Source: Loktanella sp. (GTDB taxonomy: Bacteria > Pseudomonadota > Alphaproteobacteria > Rhodobacterales > Rhodobacteraceae). From it: DNA of 45,131 nucleotides. The stretch's first letter is position 1; the number at the start of each line of letters is the position of its first letter. The stretch covers positions 1-45,131 of the forward strand of contig JAIBDT010000016.1 in NCBI GenBank assembly GCA_024686085.1, read 5' to 3'. This document shows positions 1 through 8,621 of the stretch, piece by piece. The position numbers and the translations under genes are program-made. The notes below the pieces were generated by a model that did no database searches, had not been told where the DNA came from, and worked only from the letters and a program-made list of their open reading frames with translations.

Positions 1-333
1 AGGAAACTTGAACGGCTTGGACACATAATCGTTCGCGCCTGCATCAAGGCCGTAAATCGTATCCGCATCACTGTCTTGCGCGGTCAGCATCACAATCGGA
101 CACTTCACGCCCTGTTTGCGCATCAGGCGACACAGTTCGCGGCCATCGGTGTCAGGCAGACCCACGTCAAGGATCATGAGATCGTACAGACCCTCCTTGG
201 CCTTCACCATTGCACTCGCGCCATCGTCGGCCTCGAATACGTCGAAATCTTCAGTCATGATAAGTTGTTCACCCAGCGCTTCGCGCAGGTCATCGTCATC
301 ATCGACAAGTAAAACTTTCTTGAGTTGTCCCAT
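1..333 (-). CDS. OmpR-type response regulator, 3' part cut by window edge
   Basis: The first 111 residues of a two-component response regulator are visible; the rest lies left of the window. The receiver domain shows the acidic cluster VDDDDD (residues 10-15), the phosphorylated Asp in LILDVGLPD-like sequence (MILDVGLPD here), the switch Thr in MLTAQ and the conserved Lys in SKPFKF. By family, a winged-helix DNA-binding domain should follow. The start is firm because an AAAGGAGG Shine-Dalgarno lies just ahead of the ATG. The partner kinase is not in the window. The gene is divergent from ribA. Confidence 0.9.
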   Translation of the reverse strand, partial: MGQLKKVLLVDDDDDLREALGEQLIMTEDFDVFEADDGASAMVKAKEGLYDLMILDVGLPDTDGRELCRLMRKQGVKCPIVMLTAQDSDADTIYGLDAGANDYVSKPFKFP

Positions 334-403
334 GACAGCCTCCTTTGTTACTGCATTACAAATGTGGTGAAGACACGGGTTCGACAAGTTTTCTGAACAC
401 AAA

Positions 404-421
404 TTCACACGCTCGTGTGAA
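404..421. promoter_or_regulatory. 18-bp palindrome in the response-regulator/ribA divergent gap
   Basis: TTCACACG and CGTGTGAA form 8-bp perfect arms around a 2-bp centre. The site lies about 70 bp upstream of the response-regulator start and 70 bp upstream of the ribA start. Its size and place suit a dimeric regulator site, possibly autoregulatory, but nothing identifies the protein that would bind it. Confidence 0.35.
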
Positions 422-489
422 CTAAACGTCAAATGTTTCAATTTACGGCGCGAGCGCTTATCTATGGGCGGGAAAAGGACCACTATCTC

Positions 490-1566
490 ATGACGTTTGC
501 CCCCGATGTTACAGAACGACTTGCCCGCGCCCGCGCTGATTTGCGCATGGGTGTCCCTGTCGTGCTGGATGGTGGGGCGGTCATGTTGGCGGCGGAAACC
601 CTTGATGCAGCGCGTTTGGCGCATTTGCGCGGCTTGGGCGGGGCACCTGTGCTGGCGATTACTGGTTGGCGGGCACAAACACTAAAAGCACGGGCCTATG
701 ACGGCGATGTGGCACGGATTGCGCTACCAAGTGATGCAAAACTTAGCTGGGTGCAGGCCATTGCTGATCCTGCGGATGATCTGCGCAGCCCGATGAAAGG
801 GCCATTGCGTACCGTGCGCGACGGCGACGCCACCCTGCACCGCGCCGCAATCGCGCTGACCAAAGCGGCACGCCTTTTACCCGCGGCCATTGTGCTGGAT
901 GTAGCCGACCCCAAAGGGTTCGCCGCAGCACATGACCTCACACTTATCTCTGCAGCAGCGGCCCTCGACACGGGCCTTAGTCCTCTGAATCCGATTATCT
1001 CGGCACGCCTCCCCCTAGAGGTCTCCGAGGCAGGACGCCTTCACATCTTCCGGCCCGACGATGGGGCCGAGGAACATTATGCCGTTGAGATCGGCCGCCC
1101 CGACCGCGCCTCCCCTGTGCTGTCGCGCCTGCATTCTGCTTGCTTCACAGGCGACCTGCTTGGGTCGCTGAAATGCGACTGTGGCCCGCAACTGCGCGGT
1201 GCTTTGGCGCAAATGGGCGCAGAAGGTGCTGGCGTCCTGCTTTATCTCAACCAAGAGGGACGCGGCATCGGGCTTGCCAACAAAATGCGCGCCTACTCAC
1301 TACAAGACCAAGGGTTCGACACCGTCGAGGCCAACCACAGACTAGGGTTCGATGACGACGAACGGGACTTTCGGATCGGCGCGGAGATCCTCAAACTGAT
1401 GGGGTTCAACGCCGTGCGCCTGCTGACCAACAACCCCGCCAAAGTGGCGCGGATGGAAGGGGCGGGGATAAAGGTCACTGAACGTGTGCCGCTGAAAGTT
1501 GGCGAAAACAGCCACAACCACGCCTACCTTGCGACAAAAGCGGCCAAGTCTGGGCATCTGCTATGA
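490..1566 (+). CDS. ribA: GTP cyclohydrolase II (riboflavin synthesis)
   Basis: The enzyme opens GTP to give the pyrimidine precursor of riboflavin, releasing formate and pyrophosphate. The C-terminal half carries the zinc-binding Cys pattern (C218, C229, C231 in [14 protein letters not shown]) and the motif [12 protein letters not shown]. The N-terminal ~150 residues look like a degenerate DHBP-synthase-type extension, as in other alphaproteobacterial RibA proteins, and lack obvious DHBP catalytic motifs. An in-frame ATG at 433 would add 19 residues. I prefer 490 because AAAGGA lies about 10 bases ahead and the protein then begins like its relatives. The stop overlaps the next start (ATGA), so it heads an operon-like run. 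Confidence 0.9.
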   Translation: MTFAPDVTERLARARADLRMGVPVVLDGGAVMLAAETLDAARLAHLRGLGGAPVLAITGWRAQTLKARAYDGDVARIALPSDAKLSWVQAIADPADDLRSPMKGPLRTVRDGDATLHRAAIALTKAARLLPAAIVLDVADPKGFAAAHDLTLISAAAALDTGLSPLNPIISARLPLEVSEAGRLHIFRPDDGAEEHYAVEIGRPDRASPVLSRLHSACFTGDLLGSLKCDCGPQLRGALAQMGAEGAGVLLYLNQEGRGIGLANKMRAYSLQDQGFDTVEANHRLGFDDDERDFRIGAEILKLMGFNAVRLLTNNPAKVARMEGAGIKVTERVPLKVGENSHNHAYLATKAAKSGHLL

Positions 1567-2057
1567 CCGCGCATGATCTGGTGGTCCTGCCGACGCATGT
1601 GCGGTTCATGGGGCGCAAATTCCCGCGCACAATCGGGCGGGGCGGATTTACGGATCGCAAAGTTGAAGGCGACGGCGCAACGCCGCGTGGCGTGCACGAC
1701 ATTGTGGGCATGTTGTATCGGCCCGACAGGCTCGCCAAACCAGCGGATTGGGCTGTGCCAATCGTGAACGGAGATTTGTGGTCAGACGATGTGAAAGATC
1801 CCGACTATAATATGATGGTGCGAGCGCCGCATAGATTCAACCACGAACGCCTGCGGCGTGCAGACCCGATGTATGACCTTGTGCTGATCACCGATTGGAA
1901 TTGGCCCTATGCGGTAAAGGGGCGGGGCTCTGCGATCTTTGTTCACGCATGGCGCGGCAAGGGGCGGCCAACAGCGGGCTGTGTGGCGTTCCATCCGTTG
2001 CATTTGGCATGGATTGCGCCGCGTATTCGCGTCGGTAGTAAGCTTGTTATCGCATAG
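1563..2057 (+). CDS. L,D-transpeptidase (YkuD) family protein
   Basis: 164 residues with the YkuD catalytic signature: His128 in SAIFVHAW and the nucleophile Cys140 in [10 protein letters not shown]. Family members cross-link peptidoglycan or attach proteins to it. No signal peptide is visible, which is common for this short alphaproteobacterial subgroup and leaves location and substrate open. It overlaps ribA by 4 bp (ATGA) and is followed 49 bp later by rppH, so it is probably co-transcribed with both. Confidence 0.8.
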   Translation: MTAHDLVVLPTHVRFMGRKFPRTIGRGGFTDRKVEGDGATPRGVHDIVGMLYRPDRLAKPADWAVPIVNGDLWSDDVKDPDYNMMVRAPHRFNHERLRRADPMYDLVLITDWNWPYAVKGRGSAIFVHAWRGKGRPTAGCVAFHPLHLAWIAPRIRVGSKLVIA

Positions 2058-2106
2058 CAACTGGACCTTTGGCATCAAATCAGTGCAAACCGAGAGGGAA
2101 CACAAG

Positions 2107-2610
2107 ATGAAACACCAAGGCCAATTCATGACACCTGAACAAATTACCGCTCTCCCCTACCGGCCTTGTGTCGGGATCATGCTTGTGAACACCCGCGGGC
2201 ATGTCTTTGTCGGACAGCGGCTCGACCGTGACACCGACGCATGGCAGATGCCGCAAGGGGGGGTTGATAAAGGCGAAAAAACCCGCGATGCAGCGATCCG
2301 CGAGCTTTGGGAGGAAACCGGCGTCACCGAGAAATTGGTGACAATCGAGGCCGAAAGCCTAGGGCTTATTCCTTACGATTTACCCACCGATCTGGTGCCA
2401 AACATCTGGGGCGGCAAATATCGTGGCCAAGAACAAAAATGGTTCCTGATGCGGTTCCACGGATCCGACGCCCAAATCAATATTGCAACCAAGCATCCTG
2501 AATTTTCCGAATGGAAATGGCTAAGGAAAGAAGAACTGGTCGCAAACATCGTGCCGTTCAAACGTGAAGTCTATGCGCGTGTTCTGGCTGAATTCGAGGG
2601 CAAGATATGA
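2107..2610 (+). CDS. rppH: RNA pyrophosphohydrolase (Nudix)
   Basis: 167 residues. The enzyme removes pyrophosphate from mRNA 5' ends and so starts RNase E-dependent decay. A complete Nudix box (G-x5-E-x7-REUxEExGU) spans residues 51-73 with REL and WEETGV readable. The lead-in [11 protein letters not shown] and the [13 protein letters not shown] segment are typical of RppH. The start is set by GAGGGA 7-8 bases ahead of the ATG; a second ATG at 2128 is possible. The stop overlaps the next gene by 4 bp (ATGA). Confidence 0.93.
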   Translation: MKHQGQFMTPEQITALPYRPCVGIMLVNTRGHVFVGQRLDRDTDAWQMPQGGVDKGEKTRDAAIRELWEETGVTEKLVTIEAESLGLIPYDLPTDLVPNIWGGKYRGQEQKWFLMRFHGSDAQINIATKHPEFSEWKWLRKEELVANIVPFKREVYARVLAEFEGKI

Positions 2611-3089
2611 AAATGCTCGCAACCGCAGCGCTGGGCATGTTGATCGCAGGACAGGCGGCGGCACTTAGCTGCATGCAACCCGACCCTGTGCGGACGTTCA
2701 ACCAAGTGGCGGCTGATGACGCGATTTATTACGTGCTTTATGGGACGTTGGACTTTGACCCGAAATTGCAGCCACAAGGGGTGGTCAACGAGGAACGAAA
2801 CCCAAGTCCTGTTCCTGCGCGTTTTGCGGGCAAAGGACTTTCCGAGACAGGGTTTGACCGCGACTTTGTGCGTGAGGTCACGGTGCAGCCCGTTTGCGCT
2901 GGACCATGGTGCGGGAACGCGCCACTTAACGTGTCATCGCTCATTTTCGCAAAAGTCACGGGCGACACTATTATCATCGAGGCGTCGCCCTGCGGCGGTG
3001 AGATATTCCCTGAGCCATCCAAGGCGGCATTGGACAGCATGACCGCCTGCATGTCAGGAAATTGCGGCTCAGCGCAGCCTTTGCAGTAA
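2607..3089 (+). CDS. Secreted hypothetical protein, Cys-containing
   Basis: 160 residues with a clear signal peptide ([19 protein letters not shown], cleavage near residue 19), so it is probably periplasmic. The mature part holds several Cys residues ([27 protein letters not shown]) that could form disulfides. I do not recognise the family. It starts inside the rppH stop codon and its end overlaps the convergent transglycosylase gene by 21 bp. Confidence 0.8.
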   Translation: MKMLATAALGMLIAGQAAALSCMQPDPVRTFNQVAADDAIYYVLYGTLDFDPKLQPQGVVNEERNPSPVPARFAGKGLSETGFDRDFVREVTVQPVCAGPWCGNAPLNVSSLIFAKVTGDTIIIEASPCGGEIFPEPSKAALDSMTACMSGNCGSAQPLQ

Positions 3090-4280
3090 CGACAGTGACG
3101 CGAACCCGTCAGCGGGCATTCCGGCTGCTTGCTGATAGGCGCGAATTGCGCGACGGGTCGCAGGGCCAACTTTGCCGTCCACGCCATTGGTGTTGAACCC
3201 CGCGCGGGTCAAACGTTCCTGCAACTCGCGGCGTTCGGCGCGGAACAGGTTGCGCTCGCCCGCGGGCCAACTGACCTGCAACGGTCCCATGCCCCTGATA
3301 CGATCGCCCAAATGACCGACGCCAATGATATAGGCCTCGGCATTGTTATAGCGGCTGATCACGTCAAAATTCCGGAATACCAAAAACGCAGGGCCACGGC
3401 CACCGGTGGGGGTAATCAGCGAGGCAGTGCCATAATTCGGGACGACCTGTCCATTGGTGCCGCGCACGCCTAACTGTCCCCACTGGGCAGGCGACATCTT
3501 CACAGACCGATCGCTGCGGTCGTAATTAAAGTTGGCGGGCAAGCGGACCTCGACACCCCAAGGCTGACCCTTGGTCCAGCCAAAGCGGCTGATATACGCG
3601 GCAGTCGATGCCAGCGCATCTGACGGATCATCCGACCAAATGTCACGGCGGCCATCGCCTGTGAAATCCACGGCATAAGCCTCAAACGAGGTCGGGATAA
3701 ATTGTGTATGTCCCATCGCTCCTGCCCAGCTGCCGGTCATCTGACTGGGGGCGATATCACCGCGCTGCAAAATCTTCAGCGCTGAAATCAACTGCGCCTC
3801 AAAGAAACGACCGCGACGGCCGTCAAAGGCAAGGGTTGCCAGCGTGCTGATCAGCGGGACATCCCCACGGCGGGCGCCATAGTTGCTTTCCATACCCCAA
3901 AAAGCGATGATGATATGTGGATTAACGCCATACGTTGCTTCAAGTCGGGCCAATAAACGGCCATACTTGCGCATCATATCGCGGCCATTCTTGACCCGCG
4001 CATTAGAGGCAGCCGTGCCCATATACTCGGACATCGGTTTGATGAATTCGGACTGGTTACGATCTTTGCGGACTGTTTCGGGCAAGTATTGCGCACCCGC
4101 AAAAGCGGCGTCAAAGGTGCGGCGCGTAATCCCCTTGGCGGCGGCACGCGACCTGAAATTTGCAACCCAATTGGCAAAGCCATTTGCCTGCACTTGGATC
4201 AGATTGTCGGGGGCTGGCACGGGTGCAGCGGGGCTAAACCCCAGTAGAAACGCAATGGAAAGAGTCTTGGCTAACAGCAT
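3069..4280 (-). CDS. Lytic murein transglycosylase, MltB type with peptidoglycan-binding domain
   Basis: The protein cleaves glycan strands of murein to 1,6-anhydro products. After a signal peptide (MLLAKTLSIAFLLGFSPAAP) comes an SLT_2/MltB catalytic domain with the catalytic Glu in FWGMESNYG and the motif MTGSWAGAMGHTQFIP. The last ~60 residues form a PG_binding_1 repeat (LQERLTRAGF, VDGKVGPATRRAIRAYQ). The reading frame is open to 4325, but 4280 gives a clean signal peptide. No lipobox Cys is visible at the cleavage site, so it is probably soluble in the periplasm. Confidence 0.9.
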   Translation of the reverse strand: MLLAKTLSIAFLLGFSPAAPVPAPDNLIQVQANGFANWVANFRSRAAAKGITRRTFDAAFAGAQYLPETVRKDRNQSEFIKPMSEYMGTAASNARVKNGRDMMRKYGRLLARLEATYGVNPHIIIAFWGMESNYGARRGDVPLISTLATLAFDGRRGRFFEAQLISALKILQRGDIAPSQMTGSWAGAMGHTQFIPTSFEAYAVDFTGDGRRDIWSDDPSDALASTAAYISRFGWTKGQPWGVEVRLPANFNYDRSDRSVKMSPAQWGQLGVRGTNGQVVPNYGTASLITPTGGRGPAFLVFRNFDVISRYNNAEAYIIGVGHLGDRIRGMGPLQVSWPAGERNLFRAERRELQERLTRAGFNTNGVDGKVGPATRRAIRAYQQAAGMPADGFASLSLLQRLR

Positions 4281-4352
4281 CGGGGCACCTGAAATCAACA
4301 TTAATATTTTCAAGCATAGCAGCAAATATGCATAGCTAAACGGCCGTAATTC

Positions 4353-5063
4353 CTATTCGCGACTTTCCGCCCGTTGCGGTGGACGGGCCGACATCTTGGC
4401 CAAAGCATCGCGCAGCATTGGTACACGGCGGGGCCGAAAAGAGGCACCTGTCGGCGCAAAGCTTTGGATACGATCCAGTCGGAACGCGCGGTAGTCAGAT
4501 CGCAAATGACACCAAGCAATCAAGGCATGGTTCTGCTCGAAACGGATGATACCCAGCGGATCAACCTGCCGCGTGCTGGGGGTACCGTTGGCGTCGCAAT
4601 AGGCCATTGTGATCGTCAGCTCGTCCCATGTGGCCCGTCGTAAGGCGCGTAAATCGACCGTGGTCGGCGGTGCTTTGCGATAACTGGCGACTGCCAGAAC
4701 CGCGTGTTCCAACCGATGCGCCTGCGCGCTGGGCAGGCGGGCTTGCAGCTTTTTCAATGCCCCACCCGCCGCTTGGGCCAGGGCTGCATCGCCAATCGCT
4801 TGGACTTCGCGCAGGCCCAAAACCAGCGCCTCGATTTCCTCGTCGTCAAACATCATGGGCGGCAAGGCGGCGTCCTCGGTCAAGGCATACCCATAGCCTG
4901 CCGTGCCGTCGATAATCGCACCCATACCGCGCAGGCTGTCAATGTCGCGATACAGGGTGCGCAATGACACGCCCGTATCATTTGCCAACTGCTGGGCAGT
5001 GACAGGCGGGCGGCGATTGCGCAGCGCTTGCATCAGCGCAAACAGACGATTGGTGCGGGTCAT
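4353..5063 (-). CDS. YafY-type HTH/WYL transcriptional regulator
   Basis: 236 residues. The N-terminal DeoR-like winged helix (TRTNRLFALMQALRN, TGVSLRTLYRDIDSLRG) is followed by a WYL ligand-sensing domain with the IAWCHLRSDYRAFRLDRIQSF segment. It is divergent from the GST gene with only 81 bp between the starts. This pairing suggests local control of the GST. The ATG at 5063 is preferred over the TTG one codon upstream; the Shine-Dalgarno is weak for both. Confidence 0.87.
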   Translation of the reverse strand: MTRTNRLFALMQALRNRRPPVTAQQLANDTGVSLRTLYRDIDSLRGMGAIIDGTAGYGYALTEDAALPPMMFDDEEIEALVLGLREVQAIGDAALAQAAGGALKKLQARLPSAQAHRLEHAVLAVASYRKAPPTTVDLRALRRATWDELTITMAYCDANGTPSTRQVDPLGIIRFEQNHALIAWCHLRSDYRAFRLDRIQSFAPTGASFRPRRVPMLRDALAKMSARPPQRAESRE

Positions 5064-5081
5064 CAAAATTGGTCGATCATG

Positions 5082-5131
5082 AAGTTAACGCCATAAACTG
5101 ACAGTAGTGGGGCGTAGATCAAGGTCAACTT
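5082..5131. promoter_or_regulatory. Imperfect inverted repeat between WYL regulator and GST
   Basis: AAGTTAAC (5082-5089) and GTCAACTT (5124-5131) match as inverted arms in 7 of 8 positions, separated by 34 bp, inside the short divergent intergenic region. They could be paired half-sites for the WYL regulator. The match is short and could be chance. Confidence 0.25.
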
Positions 5132-5144
5132 AATTGGAGACGCC

Positions 5145-5834
5145 ATGATCACCCTGCTTACCTACGCCCCGTCATTTGGCCAACCTGCCGCCAGCCCGTT
5201 CTGCGTCAAGGCAATGATGCTGCTGAATTTGGCGGGGGCCGTCTGGGCCCCCGAATATATCAATGACCCGCGCAAAATGCCCTACGCCAAACTGCCCGCC
5301 ATTCGGGTGAACGGAGAAATAATCGCCGACAGCGACAACATTCGGGCATGGTTGGAAGGGCAAGGTGCTGACTTTGACAAAGGCTTGGACGCCCGACAAA
5401 AAGCCTATTCACGGGCGCTTATCCGGATGGCCGAAGAGCACCTCTATTTCCACGTCGTGCATGATCGCTGGGTGAACGAAGATGTCTGGACCGTAACTCG
5501 CGACACCTATTTCAAAATGATCCCGCGCCCGATCCGGAAGTTCGTAACAGGCAAAATCCGTAAACCGGTTATCGCGAGCATTCATCAAATGGGTATCGGA
5601 CGGTTCAGTCCCAAAGAGCGGCTCGCACGGGCAGAACCCGACATTCAAGCGATCAAAGATCTTTTGACGGGGCCGTTTCTGTTCGGGGACAAACCGACAG
5701 CGGCGGACGTTTCTGTGGCATCGCAGTTGGCTGGCATGATGGCGACGCCCGTCGCAACATTGCTCGGGGACCGGTTGCGCGGTGACGCCAAACTGGTAGC
5801 CTATGTGGAACGCATGAACGAGGCGACATTGTGA
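5145..5834 (+). CDS. Glutathione S-transferase family protein
   Basis: 229 residues with a thioredoxin-like N-terminal domain (TYAPSFGQPAASPFCVKAMMLL; LPAIRVNGEIIADSDNIRAWLE) and an all-helical C-terminal domain (GPFLFGDKPTAADVSVASQL). The N-terminal SPFCVK stretch places a Cys near the usual catalytic position, so the metaxin-like or Cys-GST subgroup is possible. Substrate unknown. GGAGA lies 4 bases before the ATG. The stop overlaps the start of the broken DUF1801 gene. Confidence 0.8.
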   Translation: MITLLTYAPSFGQPAASPFCVKAMMLLNLAGAVWAPEYINDPRKMPYAKLPAIRVNGEIIADSDNIRAWLEGQGADFDKGLDARQKAYSRALIRMAEEHLYFHVVHDRWVNEDVWTVTRDTYFKMIPRPIRKFVTGKIRKPVIASIHQMGIGRFSPKERLARAEPDIQAIKDLLTGPFLFGDKPTAADVSVASQLAGMMATPVATLLGDRLRGDAKLVAYVERMNEATL

Positions 5835-6288
5835 TGAACCTTAGCCCAGCGGTCGCGGCGGCATTTGATGCCGCCCCCATGCCTGCAAAAACGGGGATGC
5901 AAAAGCTGCGGAAATGGGGATGCAAAAGCTGCGGAAATGGGGATGCAAAAGCTGCGGAAATGGGGATGCAAAAGCTGCGGAAATTAATCCTTCAAGTTGC
6001 AGCAGACCTGCCCGAAATCGGCGAAGTGACGAAACACTGCGTTGGGGGCAGCCCGCCTATGTGACGTCAGAACGGGCAGGGGCATCGCTACGACTGGGCG
6101 TGCCAAAGACGGGTGGCTTTGCGCTATACACGCATTGCCAGACGTCGCTGATCGCAGATTTCTCGTCGATGTTCCCAAACATGGACACGGTCGAGGGCAC
6201 CCGCGCAATTCATTTCACCGACCCCGCGCAGATCAATCCCGCGCGGCATGGGTTACTGATTAAGGCGATCCTTACCTATCACCTTTAA
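5834..6288 (+). pseudogene. DUF1801-family gene with repeat expansion and frameshift
   Basis: The start ATG overlaps the GST stop. The first frame reads through four copies of a 23-bp repeat, resumes recognisable family sequence (LRKLILQVAADLPEIGEVT), then leaves frame near 6030 and stops at 6064. The following frame carries the rest of the domain (ETLRWGQPAYV, LRLGVPKTGGFALYTHCQ, and so on) to 6288. Restoring one base near 6030 would join the parts. The extra three repeat units add 69 bp and so keep the frame. By family this is a small DUF1801 (YdhG-like) protein of unknown function. A sequencing error could explain the single-base loss but not the repeat. Confidence 0.8.
5893..5984. repeat. 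Four perfect tandem copies of a 23-bp unit
   Basis: Units lie at 5893-5915, 5916-5938, 5939-5961 and 5962-5984 and are identical. The unit begins GGGGATGCAAAAG and ends CTGCGGAAAT. Because 23 is not a multiple of three, successive units are read in all three frames (MQKLRKWG, CKSCGNGD, AKAAEMG, MQKLRK). The first or last copy matches the expected conserved coding segment, so the array arose by duplication inside the gene. Confidence 0.97.
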
Positions 6289-8528
6289 CCGCGACTGCGT
6301 TTGACCTTCTTGGCGATCTTGGCGGACTTCTTTTTGGCAGACCCAAACTTGCGGCGCGGCGGCTTGCCACGACCGCGGTTTACGCCCTTTGGCAAACTGC
6401 GTTCATCCAATGTGACGATCTCGGCGGTCAACCCGCCTGTGACTGGCGAGGCTTCGGTCAGTTTGACCACAACCTTCACGCCAAGGCCGATTACAATCCC
6501 CGTCTTGGACCCGGTCAGCGTCTGGCTATCGGGATCGTGGTCAAAATATTCGTCACCCAAACTGCGGATCGGGACCAAAGCATCGGCACCCGTTTCGTCC
6601 AGCTTCACAAAGACACCAAACTTGGCGATGCCATTGATGCGACCAGGCATTTCAGCATCCATGCGCTCGGACAAAAACGCGGCCAGATAGCGGTCGGTTG
6701 TGTCGCGTTCGGCGGTCATTGAGCGGCGCTCGGTGTCAGAAATCTTTTGACCTGTCTCGGTCATCATCTCGATGTCAAAAGGGGTCAACCCGTCCTCGCC
6801 CCAACCATGCGCGGTGATCAGCGCACGGTGCACAATCAGATCGGCATAGCGGCGAATAGGGGACGTAAAGTGGCCGTAGGCCTTTAGCGCAAGTCCGAAG
6901 TGCCCGAAATTTTCAGGGTTGTAATAGGCCTGTGTCATGGACCGCAGCGTCGAGATATTGACCACCTCGGCATGGTCCGTACCTTTGGCCTGCTCCAGCA
7001 AGCGGTTCAAATGCGCAGTTTGCAACACCTGCCCTTTGGCAAGTTGCAGACCTGACGCATTGGCGACCTCTCGCAGGGCCTCCAGCTTTTCAGGACTTGG
7101 TTCTTCGTGAACGCGAAACAACAACGGTGTCTTTTTGGCGATCAGCGTCTCGGCAGCGGCGACATTGGCCAGCACCATGAATTCTTCGATCAGACGGTGG
7201 GCATCAAGGCGTTCTTTGTAATTCACGCTTGAAACTTTGCCCATATCGTCCAGCACGATCTGACGCTCGGGCAGGTCCAACTCCAACGGCTGGCGCTTGG
7301 CTCGCGCAATCTTTAACGCGGCATAAGCGGCATATAGCGGGCGGATTACATCGCTGACCAGCGGGGCCACTTTGTCATTAGGGGCGCCGTCCATCGCAGC
7401 TTGGACTTCTTCGTAGTTCAATGAGGATTTGGATTTCATCAGCGCGCGGTGAAATTCGTGGCTTAGCTTGGTGCCTTCAGCATCAATGCGCATGGCGACA
7501 ACAACGCATGCCCGTTCCACGCCTTCGTGTAGCGAGCATAAATCACCTGACAGGACATCGGGCAACATCGGCACGACACGATCAGGAAAATAGGTCGAAT
7601 TCCCACGGTTGCGGGCCTCGCGGTCCAGCGCCGAGCCGCCCGTGACATAGTTGGCAACATCAGCGATCGCGACCCAAATGGTCATCTCGCCATTGTCATG
7701 TGATTCGACATAGCAGGCGTCGTCGTGGTCGCGGGCATCCCACGGGTCGATGGTGACCAATGACATGTCGCGAAGATCCAAACGCTTACCCAACTTCACA
7801 GGTTCAGCGGCATCAGCCTCGGCGATGACTTCATCGGGGAAGTGGTCGGGAATACCGTGCTGGTGAATGGCAATCAGGGACACGGCGCGCGGTTCTGACG
7901 GATTGCCAAGTCGGGCAACAATACGCGCCTTCGGCAGACCCATGCGACCCTTAGGGCCCGTCTGCTCTGCCTCGACCAGCTCGCCGTCTTTGGCACCGTC
8001 TGTAGCACCTTCAGCAATGACCCACTGCTTGTCAGATCCCTTTTCGATGGGCATGACGCGGCCACCCTCGGACCCTTTGCGGAAAACACCTAGAATGCGC
8101 AACGGATTGGTGCCGATGCGGCGGATCATACGGGCGGTGTGCGTAAAGTCGTCGGTCGGGTCCACGGTCAAGCGGGCCAGAATACGGTCGCCCTTGCCCA
8201 GCGCGGGTTCGCCTTCGCGCGCAAGCATCATGATCACGGGCTCTGTACCGGTGCCTGTCCATTCTAGCGGGCGGGCGAACAAATCGCCCTCTGCGTCGGG
8301 GCCGGTAATCTCTAGCACGGACACGGGTGGCAGGTCTTCAGCGTCACGGTAGCTGGACTTGCGCTTGGTCAATCTGCCTTCGGTCTCAAGTTCCTTAAGG
8401 ACGCGCTTGAGATCGATGCGTTGCGCACCCTTGATGCCAAATGCCTTCGCGATATCGCGCTTGGCCGCTTTGGTGGGATGGTCGGAAATCCAGGACAGGA
8501 TTTCGGCTTTGGATGGGATCTGTTTCAT
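6285..8528 (-). CDS. rnr: Ribonuclease R
   Basis: A 747-residue processive 3'-5' exoribonuclease for structured RNA. The order is an N-terminal helix-turn-helix-like part (ILSWISDHPTKAAKRDIAKAF), cold-shock domains, the RNB catalytic domain with DPWDARDHDDACYVE and the metal-binding Asp cluster, then AYGHFTSPIRRYADLIVHRAL, an S1 domain (GRINGIAKFGVFVKLDETGADALVP) and a very basic Lys/Arg tail. Length and order match RNase R rather than RNase II. The stop shares TTAA with the convergent DUF1801 remnant. No closely linked partner gene is visible. Confidence 0.95.
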   Translation of the reverse strand: MKQIPSKAEILSWISDHPTKAAKRDIAKAFGIKGAQRIDLKRVLKELETEGRLTKRKSSYRDAEDLPPVSVLEITGPDAEGDLFARPLEWTGTGTEPVIMMLAREGEPALGKGDRILARLTVDPTDDFTHTARMIRRIGTNPLRILGVFRKGSEGGRVMPIEKGSDKQWVIAEGATDGAKDGELVEAEQTGPKGRMGLPKARIVARLGNPSEPRAVSLIAIHQHGIPDHFPDEVIAEADAAEPVKLGKRLDLRDMSLVTIDPWDARDHDDACYVESHDNGEMTIWVAIADVANYVTGGSALDREARNRGNSTYFPDRVVPMLPDVLSGDLCSLHEGVERACVVVAMRIDAEGTKLSHEFHRALMKSKSSLNYEEVQAAMDGAPNDKVAPLVSDVIRPLYAAYAALKIARAKRQPLELDLPERQIVLDDMGKVSSVNYKERLDAHRLIEEFMVLANVAAAETLIAKKTPLLFRVHEEPSPEKLEALREVANASGLQLAKGQVLQTAHLNRLLEQAKGTDHAEVVNISTLRSMTQAYYNPENFGHFGLALKAYGHFTSPIRRYADLIVHRALITAHGWGEDGLTPFDIEMMTETGQKISDTERRSMTAERDTTDRYLAAFLSERMDAEMPGRINGIAKFGVFVKLDETGADALVPIRSLGDEYFDHDPDSQTLTGSKTGIVIGLGVKVVVKLTEASPVTGGLTAEIVTLDERSLPKGVNRGRGKPPRRKFGSAKKKSAKIAKKVKRSRG

Positions 8529-8576
8529 AGGTTTGCCCTAACACGCAGGCGCAGGCGCGTCATCGCAAATGTTTGG

Positions 8577-8607
8577 CGGGGCCAGCCCTACGCCCCGAGT
8601 TATTTTT
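8577..8607 (+). terminator. GC hairpin with T-run between dapE and rnr
   Basis: CGGGGC (8577-8582) pairs with GCCCCG (8592-8597), followed by AGTTATTTTT. It looks like an intrinsic terminator read on the plus strand, yet both neighbours are on the minus strand. It may limit antisense transcription or be a dispersed Rhodobacterales intergenic motif. The palindrome TTTTGATCAAAA follows at 8604-8615. Confidence 0.4.
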
Positions 8608-8621
8608 GATCAAAAGAAGGG

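Noticed and set aside
5893..5984. CRISPR-like repeat array
   Set aside because: Units are directly adjacent with no spacers and lie inside a coding frame.
8604..8615. FNR/Crp box (TTTTGATCAAAA; also TTTGATCAAA at 39168-39177)
   Set aside because: FNR boxes need four bases between TTGAT and ATCAA; here the half-sites overlap. The first also lies between the 3' end of dapE and rnr rather than at a clear promoter.
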